From Planctomycetaceae bacterium (GTDB taxonomy: Bacteria; Planctomycetota; UBA1135; GCA-002686595), in the NCBI GenBank assembly GCA_013360535.1, contig JABWBL010000016.1, positions 1-17,009 of the forward strand: 17,009 nucleotides of DNA. Direction: 5' to 3'. Positions 7,621-15,700 of the stretch are shown one piece after another. Position numbers and translations under genes: made by a program. Position 1 is the stretch's first letter. Every line of letters starts with the position of its first letter. The notes beneath the pieces were generated by a model. The model did not search any database. It was given only the letters and a program-made list of their open reading frames with translations, and was not told the origin of the DNA.

Positions 7621-8174
7621 AGTGGCTCGCGAGCCTCGCTATCGCCGCTCTCGCCGCCTGCGGCGAGGCGCCGGCCGATTCCCGCAAGCTCGCCGTGCCG
7701 GGCCGCGAAGGGGCGCTCAAGTCGAGCGCCGCGGTGCGCGCGACGCGACGGCTGTTTGACGGCGCCCCGCCCGTGATCCCGCATCCTCCGCTCGGTGCAG
7801 CGTGCACCCAGTGCCATAACGCCCTCGGAATGGACGTGCCCGAACTCGGCTTCGCTCCGCCCTCGCCTCACGAGGACACGCCCGGCATGTCCGCGCTGTC
7901 GCGTTGCAACCAGTGCCACGTGCACGCCTTCGACGAAGGCGAATTCGTCGCCAGCACGTTCGTCGGCCTCGCGCAGGACCTGCGGCGCGGCGAGCGCCTT
8001 TACGACGGCGCCCCGCCCGTGATGCCGCACGGCACCGCGATGCGCGAGAACTGCACTGCCTGCCATGACGGTCCCGCCGCCCGCGAGGAGCTGCGCTGCT
8101 CGCATCCCGAACGCGTTCGCTGCGAGCAATGCCATGTCGCGCAACGCGAGGACTCGTCCTTCGTCCGTCTCTGA
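7617..8174 (+). CDS. napB: Tandem NapB-like tetraheme c-type lipoprotein
   Basis: A 185-residue protein starting at GTG 7617 within the napA stop (GTGA overlap). An N-terminal signal ends in the lipobox LAAC (Cys15), so it should be a membrane-anchored lipoprotein rather than a soluble one. It carries four CxxCH motifs, at C63, C97, C146 and C169; ordinary NapB has two. Residues 46 to about 115 match the NapB core (DGAPPVIPH, CTQCH, SPH, CNQCHV, then 'STFVG'). Residues 128 to 185 repeat the pattern in shorter form (DGAPPVMPH, CTACH, SHP, CEQCHV). Histidines that could act as distal ligands are kept in both halves. The position after napA supports a role as its electron donor. The napB symbol is used in the broad sense of NapB family. 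Confidence 0.88.
   Translation: MKWLASLAIAALAACGEAPADSRKLAVPGREGALKSSAAVRATRRLFDGAPPVIPHPPLGAACTQCHNALGMDVPELGFAPPSPHEDTPGMSALSRCNQCHVHAFDEGEFVASTFVGLAQDLRRGERLYDGAPPVMPHGTAMRENCTACHDGPAAREELRCSHPERVRCEQCHVAQREDSSFVRL
7758..7777 (+). repeat. 20-bp direct repeat, copy 1, within napB
   Basis: GACGGCGCCCCGCCCGTGAT is identical to the copy at 8004-8023, 246 bp (82 codons) apart and in the same frame. It encodes DGAPPV plus the next residue in each NapB-like half and marks an internal duplication. Confidence 0.85.
8004..8023 (+). repeat. 20-bp direct repeat, copy 2, within napB
   Basis: This is identical to the 20 bases at 7758-7777 and encodes the DGAPPV motif at the start of the second NapB-like half. 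Confidence 0.85.
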
Positions 8175-8192
8175 TCTCGTCCGACCCTCTCG

Positions 8193-9590
8193 ATGAATTC
8201 ATCTCACTCCAACGCAGTCTTGCTCTTCGCCATTCTGGCCCTCGCGCCGCTCGCCGTTGCGCAGGAGCCGCTCCCGCGCCCGGCCTGGAAGTTCCTGCGC
8301 CAGGACGAGGACTGGTCGCGCTTCGTCCAGCCCGAAGGTGGCGCTGCGTTGGACTCGTTCAAGCGCATCGCGGTCGACGATTCCGGAAACCTGTGGCTTT
8401 CCTTCGGCGGTCGAGCGGAAGCGCGCTTCGAAGCCTGGGATGGCTTCGGCTTTGGCGCGGTGACGCCGGGCAACGAGGACGAGTTCCTGCTCTCGCGCCT
8501 GATGCTCCACGCCGACGCCCATTTCGGAAGCGTCGCGCGCGTGTTCGTCGAGGGCATCACGGCGCAATCGACCGACCGCGACCTGCCCGGGGGACGGCGC
8601 ACGCTCGACATGGACTCGCTCGACCTGCAGCAGGCCTTCCTCGACGTCACTCCGGATCCCGAGCGCAAGCTGCGACTGCGACTGGGACGTCAGGCCTTCT
8701 CGTTCGGCAACCAGCGCCTTGTGAGCGCGTTGCCGTGGGCCAACACCCTCAACCGCTGGGAGGGGCTCTCCGTGCTGGGGCAGAGCGGGCCGTGGCAGGT
8801 GCACGGGCTGCTGACGTGGTACGTGCCGGTCGACAAGACCGAGGCCAACGAGCGCGATGACGATCGCTCGCTCTACGGCGTCTACGCGACACGGACGCCG
8901 GAGAAGGGCGGCGTTGGCCTCGATCTCTACCTGCTCGGCGACACGCGCCCGAACTTGACGATCAATGGCACGAGCGGTGACGAGCGGCGCCATACGTTCG
9001 GCGCGCGCGGCTGGGGGCCGTTCGCGGAACGCGGCGACTGGGAAGTCGAGGCAGCCTGGCAGTTCGGTGAGGTCGGCAGCGCCGATGTCTCGGCCTGGAT
9101 GCTCACCGCCGTGGGCGGCTGGAAGTTCCCGGATGGCGCGGGGACGCCGCGGCTCTTCGCGGGGCTCGATCTCGCGAGTGGCGACAGCGCTTCCGGCGGC
9201 GACGTCGGCACGTTCCACCAACTCTACCCGCTCGGCCACGCGCATCTGGGCTTCGCCGACGTCATCGGTCGCCAGAACATCGCCGCGGCCAACGTCGGTG
9301 TGGGCTGGACGCTAGGTCCGGCGACCACGCTGGCGGCGACGGCCCATGCGTTCCGGCTGATGGACACCGACGACGCGCTATATGGAGTCGGTGGCACGGT
9401 GTCGCGCGCGGGGGGCTTCGACTCCGCAGACGTCGGTCAGGAGCTCGACGTGCTCTTGCGCCACAAGCTCTCGACGCACTTCGACGTCTATGCCGGCTAC
9501 AGCCACTTCTTCTCGGGCGCCGCGATCGCCGAGGGCGCGACGGACGATGACATCGACTTCGCCTACGTCGGAGCGGCGTTCACGTTCTGA
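8193..9590 (+). CDS. Outer-membrane porin, alginate-export (AlgE-like) family
   Basis: A 465-residue protein with a Sec signal peptide ('AILALAPLAVAQ', cleavage near residue 24). The rest consists of alternating amphipathic strands with many aromatic residues and ends in Phe (AFTF), as expected for an outer-membrane beta-barrel. The segment 'LRLGRQAFSFGNQRLVSA' is typical of the alginate_exp family. Barrels of this family are found beside respiratory nitrogen-oxide enzymes as well as in alginate producers. Located 18 bp after napB and co-oriented, it most likely lets nitrate or nitrite cross the outer membrane; substrate specificity cannot be read from the sequence. No clear Shine-Dalgarno precedes ATG 8193. 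It is the last gene of the operon, and its stop lies 3 bp from that of the convergent regulator gene. Confidence 0.8.
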   Translation: MNSSHSNAVLLFAILALAPLAVAQEPLPRPAWKFLRQDEDWSRFVQPEGGAALDSFKRIAVDDSGNLWLSFGGRAEARFEAWDGFGFGAVTPGNEDEFLLSRLMLHADAHFGSVARVFVEGITAQSTDRDLPGGRRTLDMDSLDLQQAFLDVTPDPERKLRLRLGRQAFSFGNQRLVSALPWANTLNRWEGLSVLGQSGPWQVHGLLTWYVPVDKTEANERDDDRSLYGVYATRTPEKGGVGLDLYLLGDTRPNLTINGTSGDERRHTFGARGWGPFAERGDWEVEAAWQFGEVGSADVSAWMLTAVGGWKFPDGAGTPRLFAGLDLASGDSASGGDVGTFHQLYPLGHAHLGFADVIGRQNIAAANVGVGWTLGPATTLAATAHAFRLMDTDDALYGVGGTVSRAGGFDSADVGQELDVLLRHKLSTHFDVYAGYSHFFSGAAIAEGATDDDIDFAYVGAAFTF

Positions 9591-9593
9591 ACT

Positions 9594-10325
9594 TCAACGG
9601 CCGTCCGCGGTTGGACGTGCCTTGCGCACGAAGGCCTCGTCGCGGTCCGCGATCGCTTCCAGCAGGCGAGCGTCGAGCACCACGAGCTCACGCCCGCTCG
9701 ACTCGATGACGCCCTCGTCCTGCCAGCGCCGCAGGAGCCGCGAGAGCGTCTCCGGCGCGATCGCGAGGTGCGCCGCGAGATCCTTCTTGGGCAGCGGCAG
9801 CTCCAGCACGAACCGTTCGCCTTCGGATCGGCCGGGCAATCGCAGCACATAGCGGGCGAGGCGCGCCGGAGCGCTGTCGATCTGCAGCTCCTCGATTCGT
9901 TCCACGAGCGTGTGGAGCCAAAGCGAGAGCGAGACGACCATGGACGAGGCCACGCGCGGATCGGAGCGCATCAGCGCCGCAAGCGCACTCGCTCCCACCT
10001 CCACGAGCACGGCGCCCTCGTCGAGTGCGCGGGCGCTGGCGGGCACTCGCCGCATCGCCAGCGCGGCCGCCTCCGCGAAAGTGTGCCCCGGCCCCATGGA
10101 ATTCAGCACTTGGTCGCGACCGTCGGGAGTCGAGCGGTGCAGCTGCACCGTCCCGGAGAGGACCATATAGAAGCCGCGCACCGGCTCGCCCTGCGTGAAC
10201 AGCACCTCCTGGGGAGCCAACTTCACGATGCGAGATCCCTCCGCGAGCGACTTGACGAGGTCGGGGGGCAGCGACTGGAAGTGCGGAATCGACGCGAGGG
10301 CTGCGGTCAGTTCGGTGTGGGCCAT
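9594..10325 (-). CDS. Crp/Fnr-family transcription regulator, cysteine-free (DNR-like)
   Basis: A 243-residue protein with an N-terminal cyclic-nucleotide-binding-type beta-barrel (about residues 15-125), a long dimerisation helix (about 125-150) and a C-terminal winged helix-turn-helix (about 165-220). The recognition helix 'APETLSRLLRRWQDEGVI' holds E192, S195 and R196, the E-x-x-S-R pattern that reads TTGA half-sites in FNR-type proteins. There is no cysteine in the whole protein, so the oxygen-sensing [4Fe-4S] cluster of FNR is excluded. Heme/NO-type (DNR) or ligand sensing is more likely. ATG 10325 begins the first conserved segment; the longer open frame upstream is the shadow of the beta-propeller gene. 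Its place at the end of the nap operon and the FNR-type box before that operon suggest that it controls nitrate respiration. Confidence 0.9.
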   Translation of the reverse strand: MAHTELTAALASIPHFQSLPPDLVKSLAEGSRIVKLAPQEVLFTQGEPVRGFYMVLSGTVQLHRSTPDGRDQVLNSMGPGHTFAEAAALAMRRVPASARALDEGAVLVEVGASALAALMRSDPRVASSMVVSLSLWLHTLVERIEELQIDSAPARLARYVLRLPGRSEGERFVLELPLPKKDLAAHLAIAPETLSRLLRRWQDEGVIESSGRELVVLDARLLEAIADRDEAFVRKARPTADGR

Positions 10326-10418
10326 GGCGCGCAACCGCGGACGATAGCGCGCGCGCCGTGTTCGCGGTGGAGCCGCGCGCGGATCCGAGCTCGCCGTGAA
10401 ACTCCGGACATGCACCGA

Positions 10419-10446
10419 GGCCGACCTCGCCATGCAGAGGCCGGCC
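10419..10446 (-). terminator. Possible hairpin terminator downstream of the beta-propeller gene
   Basis: A 10-bp stem (10419-10428 with 10437-10446, one non-Watson-Crick pair) closes an 8-base loop, 22 bases after the minus-strand stop. There is no U-tract after it, so a rho-independent terminator is only a possibility. The rest of the 143-bp gap between this gene and the regulator shows no recognisable site. Confidence 0.35.
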
Positions 10447-10468
10447 CCGGAGTCGCGCACGCCTGCCG

Positions 10469-12379
10469 TCAGGGCACGAACGGGATCGAGAGCGCGTCGG
10501 AGAGGTTGAATTGCGCCGCGCCGGCCGCGGGGTCGCGGTAGCGGTACTGGAAGTTCCAGGTCGTGCCGGCCGTGATCGCGCCGCCGAGCGTGGGCGAGCC
10601 GCCGTACTGCACGTCGCGCACGGCGACGCCGGATTGCTCGAGCTGCAGCGGCATGAAGTAGCGCTGGCCCGCGAGGCACAGCGTGCCGTTGCCCAGCGGC
10701 AGCGACTGCTGGCCGACCGAGTAGGCGTAGTAGCCGATCGAGCCCGCGGGCAGGTCGCTGGCCCACAGGCGCAGGTCGTCGCGTGCGATCGAGCCCGAGC
10801 CCGTGGCGCGCAGGTGGACCGCCCGGCCGGTCGAGTTGGGACCCGCCGTGCAGTAGGAGCTCGCCGAGGAGAACAGGTCGACGAGGCTCACCCAGCCCGT
10901 CTGGGAGTCGGTGTAGCCCCAGGCGACGAGGTGCTCGTCGTCGAGCTCGATGCCGTCGCACCACGGGAACCAGCCGATGGGCTCGACGTAGGGGTCGTGC
11001 TGCAGGACCAGCGAGCCGGTGTCGAAGTCGTAGAGCTGCACGCGGGTCGTGCCGCTGACGCCGACCCAGCGGCCGTTGGGGCTGAGCGCGACGTCGGTCG
11101 GCTTCTCGGGCAGGAGGCCCGACGCGTAGCGCTGCAGTGTCGTGGCGCCGAGGCGATAGAAGTTGACGAGGGCGGTCGTGCTGTTGCGCACGACCGCGAC
11201 CGCGTGCGTGTCGGTGGCCTGCAGCGAGTCGTAGCCCGCGCCGTAGAACGTGTGGGTCGAGAACTCGGCATCGCTCGCCGCAGGTGTGAGCTCCGCGGGC
11301 GCCTGAGGCAGGTTCTGCGTGCCGAACAGGTACAGGTAGCGGTGCGTGCGCACGAGCACGCGCGAGCCGTCGGGTGTGAAGACGAGGTCGTGCGGGTCGC
11401 CCGTGAAGCGCGAGTGCCACTGGTTGCCGGCGAGGTCGAACAGGTCGAGCTGCGCGCCGAACAGCGTCGTGCTCTGGAAGCGGCTGGCGGTCGCGATGAA
11501 CTGGTCGGTGGCCTCGATCGAGTCCATCGAGGTCAGGCCCATCGGGCCGGGTTGGCTCCACAGGCGGTGGTGCCAGACGCGCGTGGGGGCGCTCCCCAGG
11601 CTGTAGAGGCCGACCGAAGCCTCCGAGCGCACCGCGACGTACTGTCCGCCGGCGACGAGGCACAGGTCGTGCGGAGCGCCGAGCTGGTCCATGTCGGGCG
11701 CGGCGGATCCGCTCGTCTCGTAGGCCACGGCAGGATTGCCGCCGCCCTGCGGGTGCAACCGCACGATCGTGACGCGGGTCTTCGCGCTCGGCCCGCTGCC
11801 GACGAGCGACAGGCACACGCCGTAGTCATTCGTCGCGACGGCGCTGTCGACCGAATACGTGTGGTTGGGCGGCGTGGGCGAGCCGATCTCGCCGGGGTGG
11901 CTGAACGTGAGCGCCCCGCTCGCGAGGTCGATCACCCGCAGGCCACCGGGGAACCCCGGGGACGTGTTGCCGCCTCGCACGACCGCCGTCGAGCCATCGG
12001 GAGTGATCGCGACATCGCGCATCTCGAGACCCGCCGCGTGCTCGGCGAGCAGCGGCGCAGCGAGGTTGGTGAGGTCGAGGACGAGGATCGAGCTTCCGAG
12101 CACCACCGCGCGCGTGTCGGTCACCTCGACGGAGTCCTGCGCCGCGCCGGAGAACGTGCCCGTGACACCTTGCGCCGACGCGAGCAGCTGCCCCGTGGCG
12201 GTCGAATGGATGCGCGCCCGCGTCTGGGCCGAGTTCTCGCGCACGACGGCCAGGGTTCCATTCGGGGTGATGGCGCCGTCGTCCATTCCGAAGCCGTATT
12301 GGGTGGTGAGCACCGTCTGGGCGCTGGCGAGGGTCGCCAGCCCGAGGAGGGCACCGATGCGGAGAGTCCACTGCTGCAT
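10469..12379 (-). CDS. Secreted beta-propeller-like protein with a planctomycete-type C-terminal domain
   Basis: A 636-residue protein of unknown function. The N-terminal signal peptide (MQQWTLRIGALLGLATLASAQT) has a cleavage site near residue 20. The body, to about residue 500, contains repeated blades with motifs such as 'AITPNGTLAVVRENS', 'DVAITPDGSTAVVRGG', 'DLVFTPDGSRVLVRTHRYL' and 'DVALSPNGRWVGVSGT', a WD40/YVTN-like propeller. Residues 508-636 form a separate domain beginning SYCTAGPNSTG and ending with 'YRDPAAGAAQFNLSDALSI', which I recognise as a recurrent C-terminal domain of secreted proteins in some planctomycetes. The start is fixed by AAGGAG 6 bases upstream of ATG; an earlier in-frame start would precede the signal peptide by 33 residues. 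It is transcribed alone, divergently from the GGDEF-EAL gene. An extracellular or cell-surface role is inferred from the signal peptide only. Confidence 0.8.
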   Translation of the reverse strand: MQQWTLRIGALLGLATLASAQTVLTTQYGFGMDDGAITPNGTLAVVRENSAQTRARIHSTATGQLLASAQGVTGTFSGAAQDSVEVTDTRAVVLGSSILVLDLTNLAAPLLAEHAAGLEMRDVAITPDGSTAVVRGGNTSPGFPGGLRVIDLASGALTFSHPGEIGSPTPPNHTYSVDSAVATNDYGVCLSLVGSGPSAKTRVTIVRLHPQGGGNPAVAYETSGSAAPDMDQLGAPHDLCLVAGGQYVAVRSEASVGLYSLGSAPTRVWHHRLWSQPGPMGLTSMDSIEATDQFIATASRFQSTTLFGAQLDLFDLAGNQWHSRFTGDPHDLVFTPDGSRVLVRTHRYLYLFGTQNLPQAPAELTPAASDAEFSTHTFYGAGYDSLQATDTHAVAVVRNSTTALVNFYRLGATTLQRYASGLLPEKPTDVALSPNGRWVGVSGTTRVQLYDFDTGSLVLQHDPYVEPIGWFPWCDGIELDDEHLVAWGYTDSQTGWVSLVDLFSSASSYCTAGPNSTGRAVHLRATGSGSIARDDLRLWASDLPAGSIGYYAYSVGQQSLPLGNGTLCLAGQRYFMPLQLEQSGVAVRDVQYGGSPTLGGAITAGTTWNFQYRYRDPAAGAAQFNLSDALSIPFVP

Positions 12380-12385
12380 GTCACG

Positions 12386-12391
12386 CTCCTT
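12386..12391 (-). promoter_or_regulatory. Ribosome binding site of the beta-propeller gene
   Basis: On the minus strand AAGGAG is followed by six bases and then the ATG at 12379. This selects the start directly before the signal peptide. Confidence 0.7.
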
Positions 12392-12549
12392 GCGAGCGGC
12401 CGGAATTCGGGAGGGGCGGGGGGAGTCGTTCGCCCGGAGCGCCGCCGGCCGTCGGCGCGCGGGCGCGCTAGGGCGCAAGCGCAGCCACGGTCACGTCGAG
12501 CTGGCCGACTTTTGGCGGAAACTCGCTCGAAATCCTCGATTTCGGGGTG

Positions 12550-12572
12550 CGGTGTGCGGAGAGCGCACACCG
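12550..12572. repeat. Perfect inverted repeat (9-bp stem, 5-base loop)
   Basis: CGGTGTGCG (12550-12558), GAGAG loop, CGCACACCG (12564-12572). It lies about 170 bp before the beta-propeller start and about 220 bp before the GGDEF-EAL start. It could be an operator or an RNA hairpin in a leader; no U-tract follows on either strand. Confidence 0.6.
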
Positions 12573-12789
12573 GTTTGCGCGGAAGCGCTCAACGAGCGCG
12601 TCGGCGTGGGGCGGGGTCCGTGGAGCGTGCGCGTCGAGTCGCGCGGCCAAGCTCCGGAAGGACGGGAATCGTCATCTTTCCGCAGAGCGAGGAATGCGCC
12701 GGGGCGTCCCGCCTCCGTCCATGGCTTGGACCGGCCTGGCCTGTGTTGTCGCAAATCTGAAAAATGCGGCTCTTGGGGCATAGGCAAGG

Positions 12790-15700
12790 GTGCCCGTTGC
12801 GCCGATGCTCGGGACCTGTCGGCCACCCTCTCCCTTCGGGTCCGACGCCCGCTTGCAACCCCTGCGACTCCTCCGGCGTTCCGTCCTTGCGATCCCCATC
12901 GCCTACGCGTTGATGGGGTACGCCTGGATCCTTTGGTCCGACGACATCGTTCGTGGGCTGACCGACGATCCGAACGCGCTGCACTGGATGCAGAGCTGGA
13001 AGGGTCTGTTCTACGTCACGGCCACGTCCGTGGCGCTGTTCCTGATCCTGCGCAAGGCGACGCGAGCGATTGCCGAGCGCGACCGCCAGCTCGCGGAGCG
13101 CGAGCGCCAGTACCACGACCTGTTCGCGTGCAGCCCCGAGCCGATGCTCGTCTTCGACCTCGAGACGCTGGGCGTGCTCGACGTCAACGACGCGGCAGTC
13201 GCGAAGTACGGCTGGACACGACCGGAGTTCATCAAGCTCACGATCGCCGACCTGCGGCCGGGTGAGGATGTTCCCAAGCTGCAGCAGTTCCTCTCGCAGG
13301 ATCGCGCCACGCTCGATGAGGCCGGCATCTGGCGCCACCGCCTGCGCGACGGCCGCGAGATCGAGGTCGAGATCCGCAGCCACGCGATCCAGTTCAACGG
13401 TCGTTCCGCGCGCTTCGTGCTGATGCACGACGTGACCGACCGCCGCCGCGCGCAACGCCGCGAGGCCCGCCTGACCGCGCTCTACGCCACCGCGCTGCGC
13501 TGTGCGCAGTCGATGGTGCGGCTCGACGAGCGCGAACGCACCTTCGTCGAGCTGTGCCGCACCGTGGTCGAGTCCGGTGGCCTTTTGGGCGCCGAGGTGC
13601 TTCTGTGGGACGCGGAATCGGAGCCCGCGTGGCGTGTCGCCGAGGCCGGCAGCGTGCCGCCCGTGGAGCTCGCCGCCTCGCCGACCCGGACCTGCGTGCT
13701 CGACGCCCGCCGGGGACGTTCGACCGTCTGTCGCGATCTCGATCAGGTGGCGCCGGCGCTGGCCGTCGACGGCCGCAAGTCGGTCGTCGTGGTGCCCGTG
13801 CGCGAGGCCGGGCAGCCGATCGGCGCGCTTGCGGTCTACGCCGAGGATTCCTCGTGGTTCGACGAGGAATTCGTGGGCCTGCTCGAGGAGCTCGCGATCG
13901 ACTTCTCGTTCACGCTCGATCGCCTGCGCCTGCAGGCCGCGCGCACGACGATGGAGGCGGCGCTGGTGGACAGCGAGGAGCGCTTCCGCCACCTGCTGCA
14001 CTCCGTCACCGACATCGCCTGGTCCGCGACGCTCACGGGCGATCGGCTGCTGTACGCCAACGTCGCCGTCGAGACCGTCTACGGGCGCCCGCTCCACGAC
14101 TTCTACGAGGACCCGGCGCTGTGGCTCAAGTGCGTCCACCCCGACGACCTCGAGCGCGTGAAGCTGGAAGACCTGCGCATGCACGAGCAGGGGCGGGCCG
14201 ACTACGAGTACCGCATCGTGCGTCCCGACGGCGAGGTGCGCTGGCTGCTCGCGCGCACGGCCGTGATCCTCGACGCGCACGGTGCGCCGTCCCGCATCGG
14301 CGGCCTCGCGACCGACATCACCGCGCGCAAGCAGTCCGAGCAGCAGCTCGAGCTCGCCGCCGCCGTGTTCCGTGAGAGCCGCGAGGCGATCCTGCTCGCC
14401 GACCGCGATGCCAACGTGCTCGCCGTCAACCCGGCCTTCAGCGCGATCACCGGCTACACCGACGCCGACGTGCGCGGCCGCAACCCGCGCTTCCTGCAGT
14501 CGGGCCGCCAGTCGCCGGAGTTCTACCGGCAGATGTGGCGCGAGATCCAGGAGCGCGGCCACTGGCAAGGCGAGATCTGGAACCGCGGCAAGTTCGGCGA
14601 CGTGTACCCGCAGTGGATGTCGATCACCGCCGTGCGCGACCGCGCCGGGCTGCCGACGCACTACATCGCGATCGCCTCCGACCTGACCGAGCGCAAGCGC
14701 GCCGAGGCGCGCATCGAGCGGCTCGCCCGCTTCGACTCGCTCACGGGCCTCGCCAACCGCTCGCTGCTGCGCCTGCGTGCCGAGGCCGGGCTCGCCGAGC
14801 GCAAGAGCCCCGAGCAGGGCTTCGCGCTGTTCCACATCGGCCTCGACGAGTTCAGCACGATCAACGACTCGCTCGGCCACGGGCTGGGGGACGTCGTGCT
14901 CGTGCAGCTGGCGATGCGCATGCAGCGTGCGGCGCCCGCGGGCGCGGTCATCGCGCGCATCGACGGCGACGAGTTCGCGCTGTGGGTGCCCTGCGACAGC
15001 AACGCCTGCTCGCTCAGCATCGCCGACCAGATGCAGAGCGCCCTGCGCCAGCCGTTCGAGCTCGAGGGCCGCAAGCTGACCGTCACGGCCTCGGTGGGCG
15101 TCGCCTGCTGCCCGCGTGACGCGACCGACTTCGACTCGCTGATGCGCTTCGCCAGCGCGGCGCTCTCGCGCGCGAAGGCCGCCGGGCGCGACGCCTGCGA
15201 GTCCTTCCAGCCGACGATCAACGCCGATGCCTTCGAGCGCCTCGACCTCGAGAGCGGCCTGCGGCAGGCGCTCGAGCGGCGCGAGTTCGAGCTGCACTAC
15301 CAGCCGCAGATCGACCTCGCTTCCGGCCAGATCGTCGGCCTCGAGGCGCTCCTGCGCTGGAACCGCGGTCCGGGCGACACGGTCCCGCCGTCCAAGTTCA
15401 TCCCGATCGCCGAGCGCAGCGGCCTGATCGGCCCGATCGGCAACTGGGTGCTCAACGAGGCCTGTCGGCAGGCGAGCGCGTGGCGCGCCGCGGGCCTGCA
15501 GCCGGTGCGCGTCGCCGTGAACCTCTCGGCGCCGCAGCTCGTCGACGACGCGCTGATCGGGTTCGTGCGCAAGGCGCTCGAGGACAACGGGCTGCCGGCC
15601 GAGGCGCTCGAGCTCGAGGTCACCGAGAGCATGCTGATCGCGGAAGCGGCCGGCGTCGCGCGGCGCCTCGCGGCGCTCGCGGACCTCGGCGTCGAGCTCG

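Larger units (their letters stand above)
12380..12789. other. Divergent intergenic region of 410 bp
   Basis: This gap between two divergent genes must hold both promoters. It contains one perfect hairpin (12550-12572) and a short AT-rich patch (GCAAATCTGAAAAATG, 12751-12766) that stands out against the GC-rich background about 25-40 bp before the GGDEF-EAL start. It could be part of that gene's promoter, but no convincing -35/-10 pair is seen. No supported ORF was found, and I could not recognise a cyclic-di-GMP riboswitch. Confidence 0.5.

Noticed and set aside
8955..8965. TTGACGATCAA, an FNR-like half-site pair
   Set aside because: The spacer is 3 bases rather than 4, and it lies inside the porin coding sequence.
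9594..10325. Classical oxygen-sensing FNR
   Set aside because: The protein has no cysteine, so it cannot hold the FNR [4Fe-4S] cluster.
12380..12789. A cyclic-di-GMP riboswitch before the GGDEF-EAL gene
   Set aside because: I could not find the conserved GEMM core sequences; only a simple hairpin is visible. A covariance-model search would settle this.
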